A model generated the notes under the pieces. It did not search any database. It was not told where the DNA came from and was given only the letters and a program-made list of their open reading frames with translations. From assembly GCF_039403185.1 (NCBI RefSeq), contig NZ_CP135047.1, positions 248,001 through 312,000 on the forward strand: DNA of 64,000 nucleotides. Reading direction: 5' to 3'. Shown here piece by piece: positions 11,462-21,742 of the stretch. The stretch is from Buchnera aphidicola (Formosaphis micheliae). Its GTDB lineage: Bacteria > Pseudomonadota > Gammaproteobacteria > Enterobacterales > Enterobacteriaceae. The stretch's first letter is position 1. Each line of letters starts with the position of its first letter. The translations under genes and the position numbers were made by a program.

Positions 11462-12097
11462 GTGAATATTGAGATGTCTGATTTTTCTACTTATATAAAA
11501 TTTTTTATTAGTTTATGTGCTTTAGTTAATCCTATAGGTATGATTCCTATCTTTACAAGTATAACTAGTCATCAAAATAGAACAGAAAGAAATAATACTA
11601 ACTTTATAGCTAATTTGTCAGTAGTAATTATTTTATGTACATCTTTATTTTTGGGTAATTATATTTTAGAATTGTTTGGTATTTCTATCAATTCTTTTAG
11701 AATAGCAGGTGGTATATTAATTATTATGATTGCGTTATCTATGTTAAACGGTAAATTAATGTCAGATATGAGACAAAAAAATCAAATTAAATCTTCTATT
11801 TCTAAAAATATAGCAGTAGTACCATTAGCAATGCCTTTAATTGCAGGACCTGGTGCAATTAGTTCAACCATTGTATGGAGTACAAATTATTCTGGTATTG
11901 GTAACATATTAGGATGTACTATAGTTATTATTTTATTTTCTATATTATGTTGGTTATTATTTAAAGCCGCTCCATTTTTTGTATTTTTGTTAGGAAATAC
12001 AGGAATTAATATTATAACACGTATAATGGGCTTACTTTTAATGTCTTTAGGAATTGAGTTTATAATTACTGGTATTAAAACTTGGTTATCTATTTAA
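11462..12097 (+). CDS. ychE: MarC-family inner-membrane protein YchE
   Basis: This is a six-helix membrane protein of the MarC family; the function is not established. It resembles E. coli YchE (215 residues) more than YhgN: it shares the FALVNPIG-type start, FGISINSFRIAGGIL near residue 75, PLAMPLIAGPGAISSTIVW in the middle and ITRIMGLLLMSLGIEFI at the end. The start is GTG at 11462, supported by AGGA seven bases upstream; the in-frame ATG at 11474 is too far from it. lipB follows after 22 bases and is probably translated from the same transcript. Confidence 0.9.
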   Translation: MNIEMSDFSTYIKFFISLCALVNPIGMIPIFTSITSHQNRTERNNTNFIANLSVVIILCTSLFLGNYILELFGISINSFRIAGGILIIMIALSMLNGKLMSDMRQKNQIKSSISKNIAVVPLAMPLIAGPGAISSTIVWSTNYSGIGNILGCTIVIILFSILCWLLFKAAPFFVFLLGNTGINIITRIMGLLLMSLGIEFIITGIKTWLSI

Positions 12098-12119
12098 TTA
12101 ACACTATTTAAATTTATAT

Positions 12120-12782
12120 TTGGAAATATTCTTGTATAACAATACTATCATAGTTCGTCAATTAGGACTTCAATGTTGGAAAAAAATATTTAATTTAATG
12201 GAAGATTTTACTATTTCTCGTAACAAAAATACATTAGATGAATTATGGTGTGTTCAACATTATCCAATTTTTACTCTAGGTAGATTAAGTCAAGAACAAG
12301 ACTTAATTTTTTCTAATAAGATAGAGGTAATACAAACTAATAGAGGAGGAAGAATAACGTATCATGGTCCTGGTCAACAAATAATTTATTTATTAATTGA
12401 TATTAATAGAAGACAAATTACTCCGAGAAAATTAATACAATTAATAGAATGTACAGTTTTATCTACATTACAACATTTTTGTATTAAAGCACATTTAATA
12501 AAAGAATATCCTGGAATATATGTCGATAATAAAAAAATTTGTTCTTTTGGTTTACGTATTACAAAAGGATGTTCATTACATGGTTTTGCATTAAACATTA
12601 ATATGGATATGTCTCCATTTTTACAAATTTATCCTTGTGGTAATAGAAACATTAAAATGACTCAACTTATTGAGTTTAAAAAAAAAGTTAATATTATAAA
12701 TGTAACTTCGATATTACTAAAACAAATAATTAATTTATTAAATATAAAAACAGTATATTATGAATACATGTTAAACGATTAA
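12120..12782 (+). CDS. lipB: Octanoyltransferase LipB (non-ATG start)
   Basis: LipB moves octanoate from acyl carrier protein to the lipoyl domains of E2 proteins, such as SucB in this window. Conserved blocks are DRGGxxTYHGPGQ (here NRGGRITYHGPGQ), the catalytic Lys in KKICSFGLRI, and the catalytic Cys in YPCGN. Length is 220 versus 213 in E. coli. No ATG lies before the conserved core, so the start must be TTG at 12120 or TTG at 12132; both leave the whole domain. lipA follows after 141 bases. Confidence 0.93.
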   Translation: MEIFLYNNTIIVRQLGLQCWKKIFNLMEDFTISRNKNTLDELWCVQHYPIFTLGRLSQEQDLIFSNKIEVIQTNRGGRITYHGPGQQIIYLLIDINRRQITPRKLIQLIECTVLSTLQHFCIKAHLIKEYPGIYVDNKKICSFGLRITKGCSLHGFALNINMDMSPFLQIYPCGNRNIKMTQLIEFKKKVNIINVTSILLKQIINLLNIKTVYYEYMLND

Positions 12783-12923
12783 TATTTGTTAGTTGAATGC
12801 ATATAATTAATATGATTCAGTAATATTTTTTTATAAATATTATATTTAATTTTTAAAATATTTTATAAATGTGAATAATTTTATATTAAATAGCTTCTAA
12901 TAAATTAAATAATAGATAATAAT

Positions 12924-13823
12924 ATGATATCAAAAAAAATACCAGTAAAAGAAATTTTTACAAATAATACAATATTGAAGAAACCTAATTGGATAAAAAT
13001 TAAGATTCAAACTAATTCGAGACGAATTAATGAAATAAAACAAACATTGAGACAGAATAATCTTCATTCTGTTTGTGAAGAAGCTTTATGTCCCAATTTA
13101 TCAGAATGTTTTAATAATAATACAGCAACATTTATGATTTTAGGAGATATATGTACTCGACGTTGTGGATTTTGCGCTGTAAAAAGTGGTAGACCTAAAA
13201 TACCGGATATGAATGAATCAAAAAGATTAGCAAAAGTTATTAAAAGTATGAATATAAATTATGTAGTAATTACGTCTGTAACACGAGATGATTTACATGA
13301 CGGTGGAGCACAACATTTTACTAATTGCATTAAAGAAATTAGAAAAAATAAAAATGTAAAAATAGAAATTTTAGTACCCGATTTTAGAGGATGCGAAGAA
13401 AAAGCGTTAAATATTATCAATTCTAATCCACCAGATATATTTAATCATAACTTAGAAAATGTACCTCGTTTGTATGAATACGTTCGTCCAGGAGCAAACT
13501 ATGCTTCTTCACTAAATTTATTAAAAAATTTTAAATTATCTAATCCTAAAATACCCACAAAATCAGGTTTAATGTTAGGATTAGGAGAAACAAATGAAGA
13601 AATTATATCAGTAATGTATGATTTGCGGATGAATGGTGTAGATTTACTGACATTAGGTCAATATTTACAACCTAGTGTACAACATATACCGGTACAAAGA
13701 TATATCACTCCAATAGAATTTTATAATTTTCAAAAAAAAGCTATTTCCATGGGATTTTCTAATGCTTTTTGCGGTCCTTTAGTAAGATCATCATATCATG
13801 CTAATTTGCAAAATTATGTTTAA
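12924..13823 (+). CDS. lipA: Lipoyl synthase
   Basis: LipA is a radical SAM enzyme that inserts two sulfurs into octanoyl-E2 to make lipoate. Both iron-sulfur motifs are present: the auxiliary cluster in [12 protein letters not shown] and the radical SAM cluster in CTRRCGFC. The C-terminal RSSYHA carries the Ser ligand of the auxiliary cluster. At 299 residues it is shorter than E. coli LipA (321), chiefly at the N-terminus. Together with LipB it provides lipoate for the 2-oxoglutarate dehydrogenase encoded here (sucAB). Confidence 0.96.
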   Translation: MISKKIPVKEIFTNNTILKKPNWIKIKIQTNSRRINEIKQTLRQNNLHSVCEEALCPNLSECFNNNTATFMILGDICTRRCGFCAVKSGRPKIPDMNESKRLAKVIKSMNINYVVITSVTRDDLHDGGAQHFTNCIKEIRKNKNVKIEILVPDFRGCEEKALNIINSNPPDIFNHNLENVPRLYEYVRPGANYASSLNLLKNFKLSNPKIPTKSGLMLGLGETNEEIISVMYDLRMNGVDLLTLGQYLQPSVQHIPVQRYITPIEFYNFQKKAISMGFSNAFCGPLVRSSYHANLQNYV

Positions 13824-13895
13824 ATAAGTTTAACATCATTATCAATTAATAAACATATATTAATAGCACTATTATATTTCATTGAGGTAATACTA

Positions 13896-14612
13896 ATGTT
13901 ACAGATTTCTTCTAAATATAAATATTCTAAAAAAATAATCATTGCATTAGATTATTTTGATCAATATAAAGCAATGCAATTAATAAATTGTTTAGATCCG
14001 AAATTGTATAGCGTAAAAATTGGTAATCAAATGTTCATTCTTTTTGGAAAAAAATTCATTGTTAAGTTAAAAAAACTTGGATTTGATATTTTTCTTGATT
14101 TAAAATTTCATGATATTCCCAATACGATTTTTAATGCTGTTTCAGCTGTAGCAGATTTAGGAGTATGGATGATTAGTGTTCATATATCTGGAGGAAGTAA
14201 AATGTTACAATCAGCTAAATTAGCTTTAAAATCCTTTCATAAAAATGCACCTTTATTAATTGGAATTACAGTTTTAACTAGTTTTATTTCACATAATTTA
14301 AAAGAAATTGGAATTAATACATCTATTTCAAAACAAGTATTAAATTTATCTATTTTAGCTAAAGAAAATGGTTTAGATGGTGTAGTATGTCCAGGAGAAG
14401 AATCAACTAAAATAAAAAAGATATTAGGACATAAATTTAAAGTTATTTCACCTGCTGTTAGGTTTAACACATTATCTGTTGATGATCAAAATCAAATTAT
14501 AACACCAGAATTAATTAATCAGTTTAATATAGATTATATTATTGTTGGACGAGTTGTTACTGCGTCTAATGATCCTATGTATACATTAAATAAAATAGTA
14601 TCTTTTTTATAA
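13896..14612 (+). CDS. pyrF: Orotidine 5'-phosphate decarboxylase
   Basis: PyrF makes UMP from OMP, the last step of de novo pyrimidine synthesis. The active-site motif DLKFHDIPNT is at about residues 67-76 and the phosphate-binding end IDYIIVGRVVT is present. Length is 238 versus 245 in E. coli. An AGGTAA sequence lies just before the ATG. It is the last gene of the plus-strand run; hns beyond it is convergent. Confidence 0.97.
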   Translation: MLQISSKYKYSKKIIIALDYFDQYKAMQLINCLDPKLYSVKIGNQMFILFGKKFIVKLKKLGFDIFLDLKFHDIPNTIFNAVSAVADLGVWMISVHISGGSKMLQSAKLALKSFHKNAPLLIGITVLTSFISHNLKEIGINTSISKQVLNLSILAKENGLDGVVCPGEESTKIKKILGHKFKVISPAVRFNTLSVDDQNQIITPELINQFNIDYIIVGRVVTASNDPMYTLNKIVSFL

Positions 14613-15743
14613 TATATATTATAGTAATAATAGTGATTATAAATTAAAAAAATTAATATTATTAATATAGAATGTATTTTTATATAATCATTGATTGATT
14701 ATTAATTATTAATTATTTTATTCTAAATACAAATTAAAATTATTTTTTTTATGCTTAAAAAATAAAGTGTGTCTTATTGTTAAATAATATATTTTTTATA
14801 TATTTATATTATGATATAATTTTATATATTTATTATATTTGTAAATTTTACAAATTTCAAAAGAAATATATTATTTTTTATTTACTCAACAAAGTAATTT
14901 TGTGACAATTAGATTTAAAAAAAATAAATAAAGTAATTTTAGTTATAATTTGTTTTAACTGTTTAATTAATCATAATTCATTTTGTAAAATATGATTATA
15001 TATTGTAACTAAAATGAGAATTATACAAAAAAGATCAAGATGAAAATAGTGTAAATTAATAGTAATAACATATGTGTGATAAATATTGATTTATTAATTA
15101 AAATTATTATCGTATTTAAATAAATAGATTAGATTAATTTAATAAGAATAATTTAATTAAAGTTGTTTCTTATGAATATAATATAATAAATGTACTTAAA
15201 AAAATATATTTAATTGTAATAAAAATATTAAAAATATAAATTACTTACATATTCAAGTTAATATAATAAATCCTTTTTAGATTAATGAAATATTTTAAAA
15301 AGTTAAAATTATATTACAATATAATTTTATAAGTTATGTAGATATATTAAATAAAATAGAATTATATATTATGTTAAACAAAATTAATTATTTATTAATA
15401 TTTTAATATTAATTTATATATGATTTATATTAATTGAATATTCAGATAATATTAAACCTTCTACGTTAAAATAATAGAAGGTTTAAAAAAATATTAAAAT
15501 AATATTTTAGTAAAACATTATAATTTATAACTAAAATAATATATCTTTATTATATAAAATATAAATGATTATATTGTTTTTTTATTTATTATTTAATAAA
15601 TTAAAATAAATACTTTTTATTAAAAAAATAGTATTCTATTAACATAGTATTATTAAACATTAAATATATATTAATGTTTTGTAGGTTATAATATAGTAAT
15701 ATTTATATATTAGTTTTTTATATTAATAAGTGTTTTATTTGAA
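14613..15743. other. 1.1 kb gene-free gap between convergent pyrF and hns
   Basis: No ORF with recognisable content and no RNA gene is visible in these 1131 bases. The only structured element is the stem-loop at 15453-15485. The rest is almost pure A/T and is probably the remains of one or more lost genes, none identifiable. Confidence 0.55.
15453..15485. terminator. Candidate bidirectional terminator between pyrF and hns
   Basis: TAAACCTTCTA at 15453-15463 pairs perfectly with TAGAAGGTTTA at 15475-15485 around an 11-base loop. The four G-C pairs stand out in this AT-rich gap. It sits between two convergent genes and closer to the hns end (259 bases), with A/T runs on both sides, so either direction is possible. 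Confidence 0.55.
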
Positions 15744-16151
15744 TTATAGTAAAAAATCTTCTAAATTTTTTTTATGATCTAAAATAGCATTTTTAATAAT
15801 AGCAGGTGTTCTACCTTGACCTGTCCACGTTTTAAAATCTCCTTTTTCATTTATATATTTATATTTTGCTGGTCTAATTTTTTTTTTTGATTTACTAGTA
15901 TGTTTATGAGTATTCATAGTATCTAATAATTCATTTGGATTAATTCCATCTGCTATTAACATTTCTCGATATTGTTTTAATTTCTTTGTTTTTTCTTTAA
16001 TTTCAGCTTTAACTTGATTTTCTTCTTCTCTACGTTCATGTACAATTGCTTCTAATTTTTCTAACATTTCTTCTAAGGTTTCTAAAGAACAATCCCGAGC
16101 TTGTGCTCGTAAAATACGAATATTGTTTAGAATTTTCAGTGTTTCGTTCAT
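15744..16151 (-). CDS. hns: DNA-binding protein H-NS
   Basis: H-NS is a nucleoid protein that binds curved AT-rich DNA and represses transcription. The N-terminal coiled-coil oligomerisation region is clear (residues 1-60, ending [14 protein letters not shown]). The C-terminal DNA-binding domain contains TWTGQGRTP at about residues 109-117, the AT-hook-like loop. Length is 135 versus 137 in E. coli. In a genome as AT-rich as this almost every region should be a potential target, so its specificity is an open question. Confidence 0.95.
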   Translation of the reverse strand: MNETLKILNNIRILRAQARDCSLETLEEMLEKLEAIVHERREEENQVKAEIKEKTKKLKQYREMLIADGINPNELLDTMNTHKHTSKSKKKIRPAKYKYINEKGDFKTWTGQGRTPAIIKNAILDHKKNLEDFLL

Positions 16152-16477
16152 ATCACCATCTCACGAGATAATAAAATAAATTTTATTCATTCAACAATAA
16201 AATAATAATGTAATATAAATAAAAGAGCATATATATTTTATTTTGATAAAAATAAATTTTTAATATTTAATTATTCATGCTTATTTATATATATATATAT
16301 TATTAAAATTAAATATCTTATATATTAAAGTAATATATTTTTGTATAAAGATATTATATAATATAACTATTTATTTAATAACGTTATTATGTTAATGTAT
16401 TTTTTTTTAAAAATAAAGTAAAAATATATAACATATTTTCATAAAAAAAAACAAATAAATTAAAAATAATAAATTAT
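16152..16477. other. Gap between cls and hns
   Basis: This 326-base AT-rich region includes a short TA repeat near 16288-16302. It should contain the hns promoter. No gene or clear terminator is seen. Confidence 0.5.
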
Positions 16478-17824
16478 TTATAATAAAGGATTTAAACAAT
16501 AAAATAAATTTTCTAATATTCTATTCCAATACGATCGAATAGACCATAATCTTTTATCTAATAATGTTGAATTATTAATGTATTCATATTGTATAGATGC
16601 TAAATTTTTTCCAAATTGATTATTGTCTATAACTAACGTAATCTCAAAATTTAACCAGATACTCCTCATATCTAAATTAACTGTTCCAACTAAACTTAAT
16701 TGATGGTCTATTAAAATACTTTTAGTATGTAATAAACCTTTTTCAAATAAATATATTTTAACTCCAGCTTCTAATAATTCACTATAAAATGAACGACTAG
16801 CCCATTTCACAAAAATAGAATCATTATATCTAGGAATAATAATACTTACAGATATTCCTTTTTGTGCTGCAGTACATATTGCATAAAATAAATCGTTACT
16901 AGGTACTAAATAAGGTGTTGTAATTATTAATTCTTTTGTAGCAGAATAAATAGCAGTTAATAAAGCTTTATGTATAGTATCTTTTGGAAAATATGGACCA
17001 GAAGTTATAACCTGTATAGAATTATTTTTTATTAAAGTGTTTAAATTTATTTTATATTTATTTGGTATTTTTGGTAAAATTTGTTTACCAGTTTCCATTT
17101 CCCAATCATAAGAATAAATAATTCCAATGGTACCAGCTATAGGTCCTTCTATACGAATCATTAAATCTATCCATTGACCAACACCTGCTGATTTTTTAAA
17201 TAAAGAAGGATCTACTAAATTCATGCTACCTGTATACGTAATATGATTATCAATTAAAATTATTTTTTTATGTTGTCTTAAATCTATTCTATCAATAAAT
17301 ATTCTTAATATATTAATCTTTAATGCTTCAACAATTTGTATTCCAGAATTTTTCATAATATTTACCCATTTACTACGAAAAAAATCTGTACTACCAGATG
17401 AATCTAACATCAAACGACAATAAATACCTCTTTTTGCTGATAGAATTAAAGCATTGGCAACATCATCTGCTAAACCACCTGGTTTCCAAATGTAAAACAC
17501 TATTTCTATGTTATTTTTAGCTAAATAAATATCATGAATTAATGTGTTTATTGTTTCTGTAAAATTAGTTAATAATGTTAATTTATTACATTTTATCCCT
17601 AACAGACCTTGTCTATGTTTGCATAATTGAAATAATGCAGAAGCTACTTTACTATTTTTTTTTTCAAAAATATCATCAAAAGATTTAAAGTTAGTTAACC
17701 AAATATTAGCTTTTGACCATATTTTTTTAGCTAACTTAAATTGTTTTTTTTTAAAATAATATTTTTTAATAAATATACAAAGAATTATTCCAATTATAGG
17801 CAATATGCACATTATTGACACCAT
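16478..17824 (-). CDS. cls: Cardiolipin synthase A, lacking the first membrane segment
   Basis: Cardiolipin synthase joins two phosphatidylglycerols to cardiolipin at the inner membrane. Both phospholipase D motifs are intact: HxKxxxxD as HKKIILID and HTKSILID, each followed by the GSMN or GTVN block. The C-terminal WLNFEITLVID block is present. Length is 448 versus 486 in E. coli; the protein starts at the second of the two N-terminal membrane segments (MCILPIIGIILCIF), so the first is missing. It lies between hns and yciA on the same strand. Confidence 0.93.
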   Translation of the reverse strand: MVSIMCILPIIGIILCIFIKKYYFKKKQFKLAKKIWSKANIWLTNFKSFDDIFEKKNSKVASALFQLCKHRQGLLGIKCNKLTLLTNFTETINTLIHDIYLAKNNIEIVFYIWKPGGLADDVANALILSAKRGIYCRLMLDSSGSTDFFRSKWVNIMKNSGIQIVEALKINILRIFIDRIDLRQHKKIILIDNHITYTGSMNLVDPSLFKKSAGVGQWIDLMIRIEGPIAGTIGIIYSYDWEMETGKQILPKIPNKYKINLNTLIKNNSIQVITSGPYFPKDTIHKALLTAIYSATKELIITTPYLVPSNDLFYAICTAAQKGISVSIIIPRYNDSIFVKWASRSFYSELLEAGVKIYLFEKGLLHTKSILIDHQLSLVGTVNLDMRSIWLNFEITLVIDNNQFGKNLASIQYEYINNSTLLDKRLWSIRSYWNRILENLFYCLNPLL

Positions 17825-17984
17825 ACTATTTATAAATATATTATAAATAACGTTAGGTAATTATTAAAATAATAGATATACAAAAAACATATATAAATTT
17901 ATTTTTTTATTATCTATTTATTTATAATAACAAGTAAAAATATATCTTTTATAAATTTATTAGATATAAAATATAATAAATTAA

Positions 17985-18407
17985 TTACAAGATACTCATA
18001 GGTAATAATTTTCTTGATTTTCCATTGTTATCTACAGCAACGTAAATAAATAGTGCTTCGCTAGTACAATAAAATTGACCTGTTTTTATAGCACACATTT
18101 TTTTAATCCATATTTCTATGCTAATAGTTAAAGAACTTTTTCCTATAGATAAACATTTTGCATAACAACTAACTAAATCACCTATAGAAATAGAATGTAA
18201 AAAAACAATGTTACTTACACATCCTGTTACTACTCTACCTCCAGAAATTTCTTTTGCTAAAATTCCTCCACCTATATCCATTTGAGACATAATCCATCCA
18301 CCAAATATATTTCCATTAGCATTAATATGAGCAGGCATAGCAATAGTTTGTAGAACTATAGTTCCTCGTGGAAATATTTTTTTTTTTTCTATTTTTTTTA
18401 TAGTCAT
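17985..18407 (-). CDS. yciA: Acyl-CoA thioester hydrolase YciA
   Basis: YciA is a hotdog-fold thioesterase with broad acyl-CoA range, possibly supporting membrane lipid turnover or CoA recycling. The conserved NANGNIFGGWIMSQMD block (about residues 30-45) contains the catalytic Asp position, and KMCAIKTGQFYCTSEALFIYVAV closes the fold. Length is 140 versus 132 in E. coli. In E. coli it lies beside yciB and yciC; those are not found here. Confidence 0.94.
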   Translation of the reverse strand: MTIKKIEKKKIFPRGTIVLQTIAMPAHINANGNIFGGWIMSQMDIGGGILAKEISGGRVVTGCVSNIVFLHSISIGDLVSCYAKCLSIGKSSLTISIEIWIKKMCAIKTGQFYCTSEALFIYVAVDNNGKSRKLLPMSIL

Positions 18408-19721
18408 AATTAAACTAATATCTTTATTAATGAGAATTATTTATTTTTGATATTAAATATATTATATATATATTCTAAGAAATAATTACAAATATTAAAG
18501 TTAACAATGAAAATAAAAAGTAAAAATTAAATACCATATTATAAAAAATATAATAATTTAAAAATTAATAATACTATATAATAAATAAAATAACCTAAAA
18601 AATATATTTTTTATATTAAATTATATGCAAAAAGTTTATAATTTAAAATTATTTAATAAAAATTTACCATTTAATATTTTATTAATACTTCAATATGATT
18701 AAATAATCATTTATTAATAATACTTCACTATTAAAATTTATATTTATATTTACTATAAAAAGAAAAAAAGTTATATAAACCTATGTATATCTATTTTATA
18801 TAATATAATCAATAAAAAATTTTTAATCTTATAAAAAATATTTTTTTTTAAAAATATTAATATATAAAAAATATATTGATAAATAACAAATTTAATTAAA
18901 ATATATTAATACTTTAAATGTAAATAATAATGTATATAATAGAAATAAATAAATAACAAAAATAGATAAAATTAAATTTTTATAAAGATAAATAATATGT
19001 AAGTTAAATTAAAATAAAATAATTTATATATATTCATTACTTATAAAAAATATAATTCATAGAATAACTATCATATAATTATATATCATCATATTAAACG
19101 TACTTTTATCAGAAATATAAATATTAGATAGTAGTGATGTTTTAATAGAACTTTTTAAAAATCTAAACTAATAAAAGATAATAATAATATATAACATATT
19201 TCTATATTATAAATAATAAATATTACAAAATTAATTTATCTTAATATTGTTAAAATAATTATTAATATTGATAAATAATTAAATAACAACTTAAATTTAA
19301 AAAAAATTTTGAAACTGAAATATTTTTTCAATTTATTTAAAAGAATAATTAAACTTAATAAATTAATTAATAACATTATTTTTCTTAAAATAGATGATAA
19401 AATTTATTCTATTAACGTTATAAGTAATATATTTTGTTTATTCAACATTCAGTTAATGTATTATCATTAATATTGAAAATATTTTTTCAAGTTGAATTAA
19501 TATACAATAAATATTTTCTGAATATCATGTGTTAGTAAAATCTCTAAATGTTACTAATAAAATTATAGTAAAAAATAAATATATGTAATATATATTATAT
19601 AATTAAAAAATGACACGTATTACAAATTAATGAATGGATATTTATTTACATGTATTCTCTTGATTTTAAATACATTATTATATATGAACGCATTTATATT
19701 ATATAAATAACTAAGAAGGAT
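18408..19721. other. 1.3 kb gene-free gap between yciA and trpA
   Basis: The 1314 bases between two minus-strand genes contain no recognisable ORF or RNA. In E. coli yciC and yciB (ispZ) are adjacent to yciA on the trp side, so this is the place where they would have been lost. No residual protein motif could be read in any frame by eye. Confidence 0.55.
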
Positions 19722-20525
19722 TTATTTAGTTGCACATTTTAGTTGATTAATTAAATATTTTAATTTATTAAACATAATTTCTAATGTATGACAATTTTCT
19801 TCTATTATTTTTATAATTACAGAACCACAAATTACTCCTGATACATTAGATGAAATAGCTTCTTTTATTTCTACAATATTAGAAATTCCAAAACCTTGAA
19901 TAATAGGTGCAACATTATATGTTTTTAATTTAGTTATTAAATTAATTAATGATTTTTTTTTGTATTGATTGATGCCAGTCACGCCAGGTCTAGATAATAA
20001 ATAAGTATATCCTGAACTATATTTAGAAAGTTTTGACATTAAATCATCGTTTGCATTAGGAGGGCAAATAAAAATAGATTGTATATTATTTTTAATAGCA
20101 GATAAATAAAATATTTTAGATTCTTCAATAGGCATATCAGCTATTAAGATAGAATCTACTCCTGCTTGAAAACAATCGAAATAAAAATTATTTATTCCTT
20201 TATTAAATACAATATTAGCATAAGTTAATAATCCAATAGGTAATAAAGGATAACATTTTCTTATTTTTAATAGCATAGTAAAACATTTTTTTAACGTTAT
20301 ACCTGATGATAAAGCACGTAAATTAGCTTTTTGTACAGTAATACCATCAGCAACTGGATCTGAAAATGGAATACCTAATTCTAAAGCATCTGCTCCATTA
20401 TCAATTAATATATTAATAATTTGAAAAGATATTTCTAAAGATGGGTCACCTAATGTAACGAAAGGTATAAAGCAAGCTTCTTTTTTAATCTTTAATCGAT
20501 TAAAAAGTATTTGATACCTATTCAT
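19722..20525 (-). CDS. trpA: Tryptophan synthase alpha chain
   Basis: TrpA splits indole-3-glycerol phosphate to indole and glyceraldehyde 3-phosphate; indole passes through a tunnel to TrpB. The catalytic Glu and Asp are in [14 protein letters not shown] (about residues 48-61), and the phosphate loop VICGSVI is near residue 232. Length is 267 versus 268 in E. coli. Its start overlaps the end of trpB by 8 bases, indicating translational coupling for equal subunit output. Confidence 0.97.
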   Translation of the reverse strand: MNRYQILFNRLKIKKEACFIPFVTLGDPSLEISFQIINILIDNGADALELGIPFSDPVADGITVQKANLRALSSGITLKKCFTMLLKIRKCYPLLPIGLLTYANIVFNKGINNFYFDCFQAGVDSILIADMPIEESKIFYLSAIKNNIQSIFICPPNANDDLMSKLSKYSSGYTYLLSRPGVTGINQYKKKSLINLITKLKTYNVAPIIQGFGISNIVEIKEAISSNVSGVICGSVIIKIIEENCHTLEIMFNKLKYLINQLKCATK

Positions 20526-21717
20526 GAATTATTTTTCCTCTATTATTTAAATAATTATGTACAGTAGATATATCTTTATCACCACGACCAGATAAATTAA
20601 CAACGATAATTTGCTCTCTTTTTGGATATTGATTAATTTCTTTTAATGCATATCCAACGGCATGAGCTGACTCAAGAGCTGGAATGATTCCTTCTTTGCA
20701 AGATAATATTCGAAATGCTTCTATAGCTTCATTATCTGTAATCGTTGTATAAACAGCACGTCCAATATTTTTTAACCATGCATGTTCAGGTCCTACAGAA
20801 GGAAAATCTAATCCAGCTGAAATAGACCATGATTCTTTAATTTGACCTTCCTCTGTTTGCATTAAAGGTGATTTCATACCAAAATATATACCAGTTCGTC
20901 CTGAATGTAATGTAGCTCCATGATTATTTGTATGCAATCCTTCTCCAGCAGGTTCTACTCCTATTAACTTTACTGCTTTTGTTTGTATAAATGAAGAAAA
21001 TATTCCTATTGCATTTGATCCTCCGCCTATACAGGCAATAATTTGATCAGGTAATCTTCCTTCTTTTTGTAAAATTTGAGCTTTTGTTTCTTTTCCAATA
21101 ATACTTTGAAATTCACGTACCATAGTAGGATATGGATGAGGTCCTGCAGCTGTACCGATCATATAATGAGAATTTTCATAATTTTCACACCAATCTCGCA
21201 ATGCTTCGTTACATGCATCTTTTAAAGTAAATGATCCATTTTCAACAGATATCACCTGAGCATTCATCAGTTTCATTCGAAATACGTTAGTAGATTGTCT
21301 TTGAAAATCTTTTTTACCCATATAAATTTTACATTTTAAACCTAATAGAGAAGATGCCATAGCTGCAGCAACGCCATGTTGACCTGCACCAGTTTCTGCA
21401 ATAATATTCTTTTTCCCCATTTTTAACGCTAATAATGCTTGACCTAAGACTTGATTTGTTTTATGAGCTCCTCCATGCAATAAATCTTCTCTTTTCAGAT
21501 ACAGTTTAGTTTTAGTTCCATGAGTTACATTTTTACAAAGAGTAAGTGGAGTTGGTCTACCTGCATAATTTTTTAATAAATCTTTAAGAGTTTTATTAAA
21601 AGTAGCATCATGTTGAGATTGCATAAATTTTTTTTCTAAATTATATAATTCTGGAATTAATATCTGAGGTACATACATTCCACCAAATTCACCGAAATAA
21701 GAGTTAAGTAACGTCAT
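20518..21717 (-). CDS. trpB: Tryptophan synthase beta chain
   Basis: TrpB is the PLP enzyme that joins indole and serine to form tryptophan. The PLP lysine is in GGAHKTNQ (about residue 86), the glycine-rich phosphate loop is CIGGGSNA, and the ETGAGQHG block is intact. Length is 399 versus 397 in E. coli, and the sequence is the most conserved of the four trp genes. It follows trpCF by 25 bases. Confidence 0.98.
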   Translation of the reverse strand: MTLLNSYFGEFGGMYVPQILIPELYNLEKKFMQSQHDATFNKTLKDLLKNYAGRPTPLTLCKNVTHGTKTKLYLKREDLLHGGAHKTNQVLGQALLALKMGKKNIIAETGAGQHGVAAAMASSLLGLKCKIYMGKKDFQRQSTNVFRMKLMNAQVISVENGSFTLKDACNEALRDWCENYENSHYMIGTAAGPHPYPTMVREFQSIIGKETKAQILQKEGRLPDQIIACIGGGSNAIGIFSSFIQTKAVKLIGVEPAGEGLHTNNHGATLHSGRTGIYFGMKSPLMQTEEGQIKESWSISAGLDFPSVGPEHAWLKNIGRAVYTTITDNEAIEAFRILSCKEGIIPALESAHAVGYALKEINQYPKREQIIVVNLSGRGDKDISTVHNYLNNRGKIIHE

Positions 21718-21742
21718 ATTATAAAATATTCCTTAATTACAC

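Noticed and set aside
16288-16302. TA dinucleotide run
   Set aside because: Short TA repeats occur throughout the spacers; there is no sign of function.
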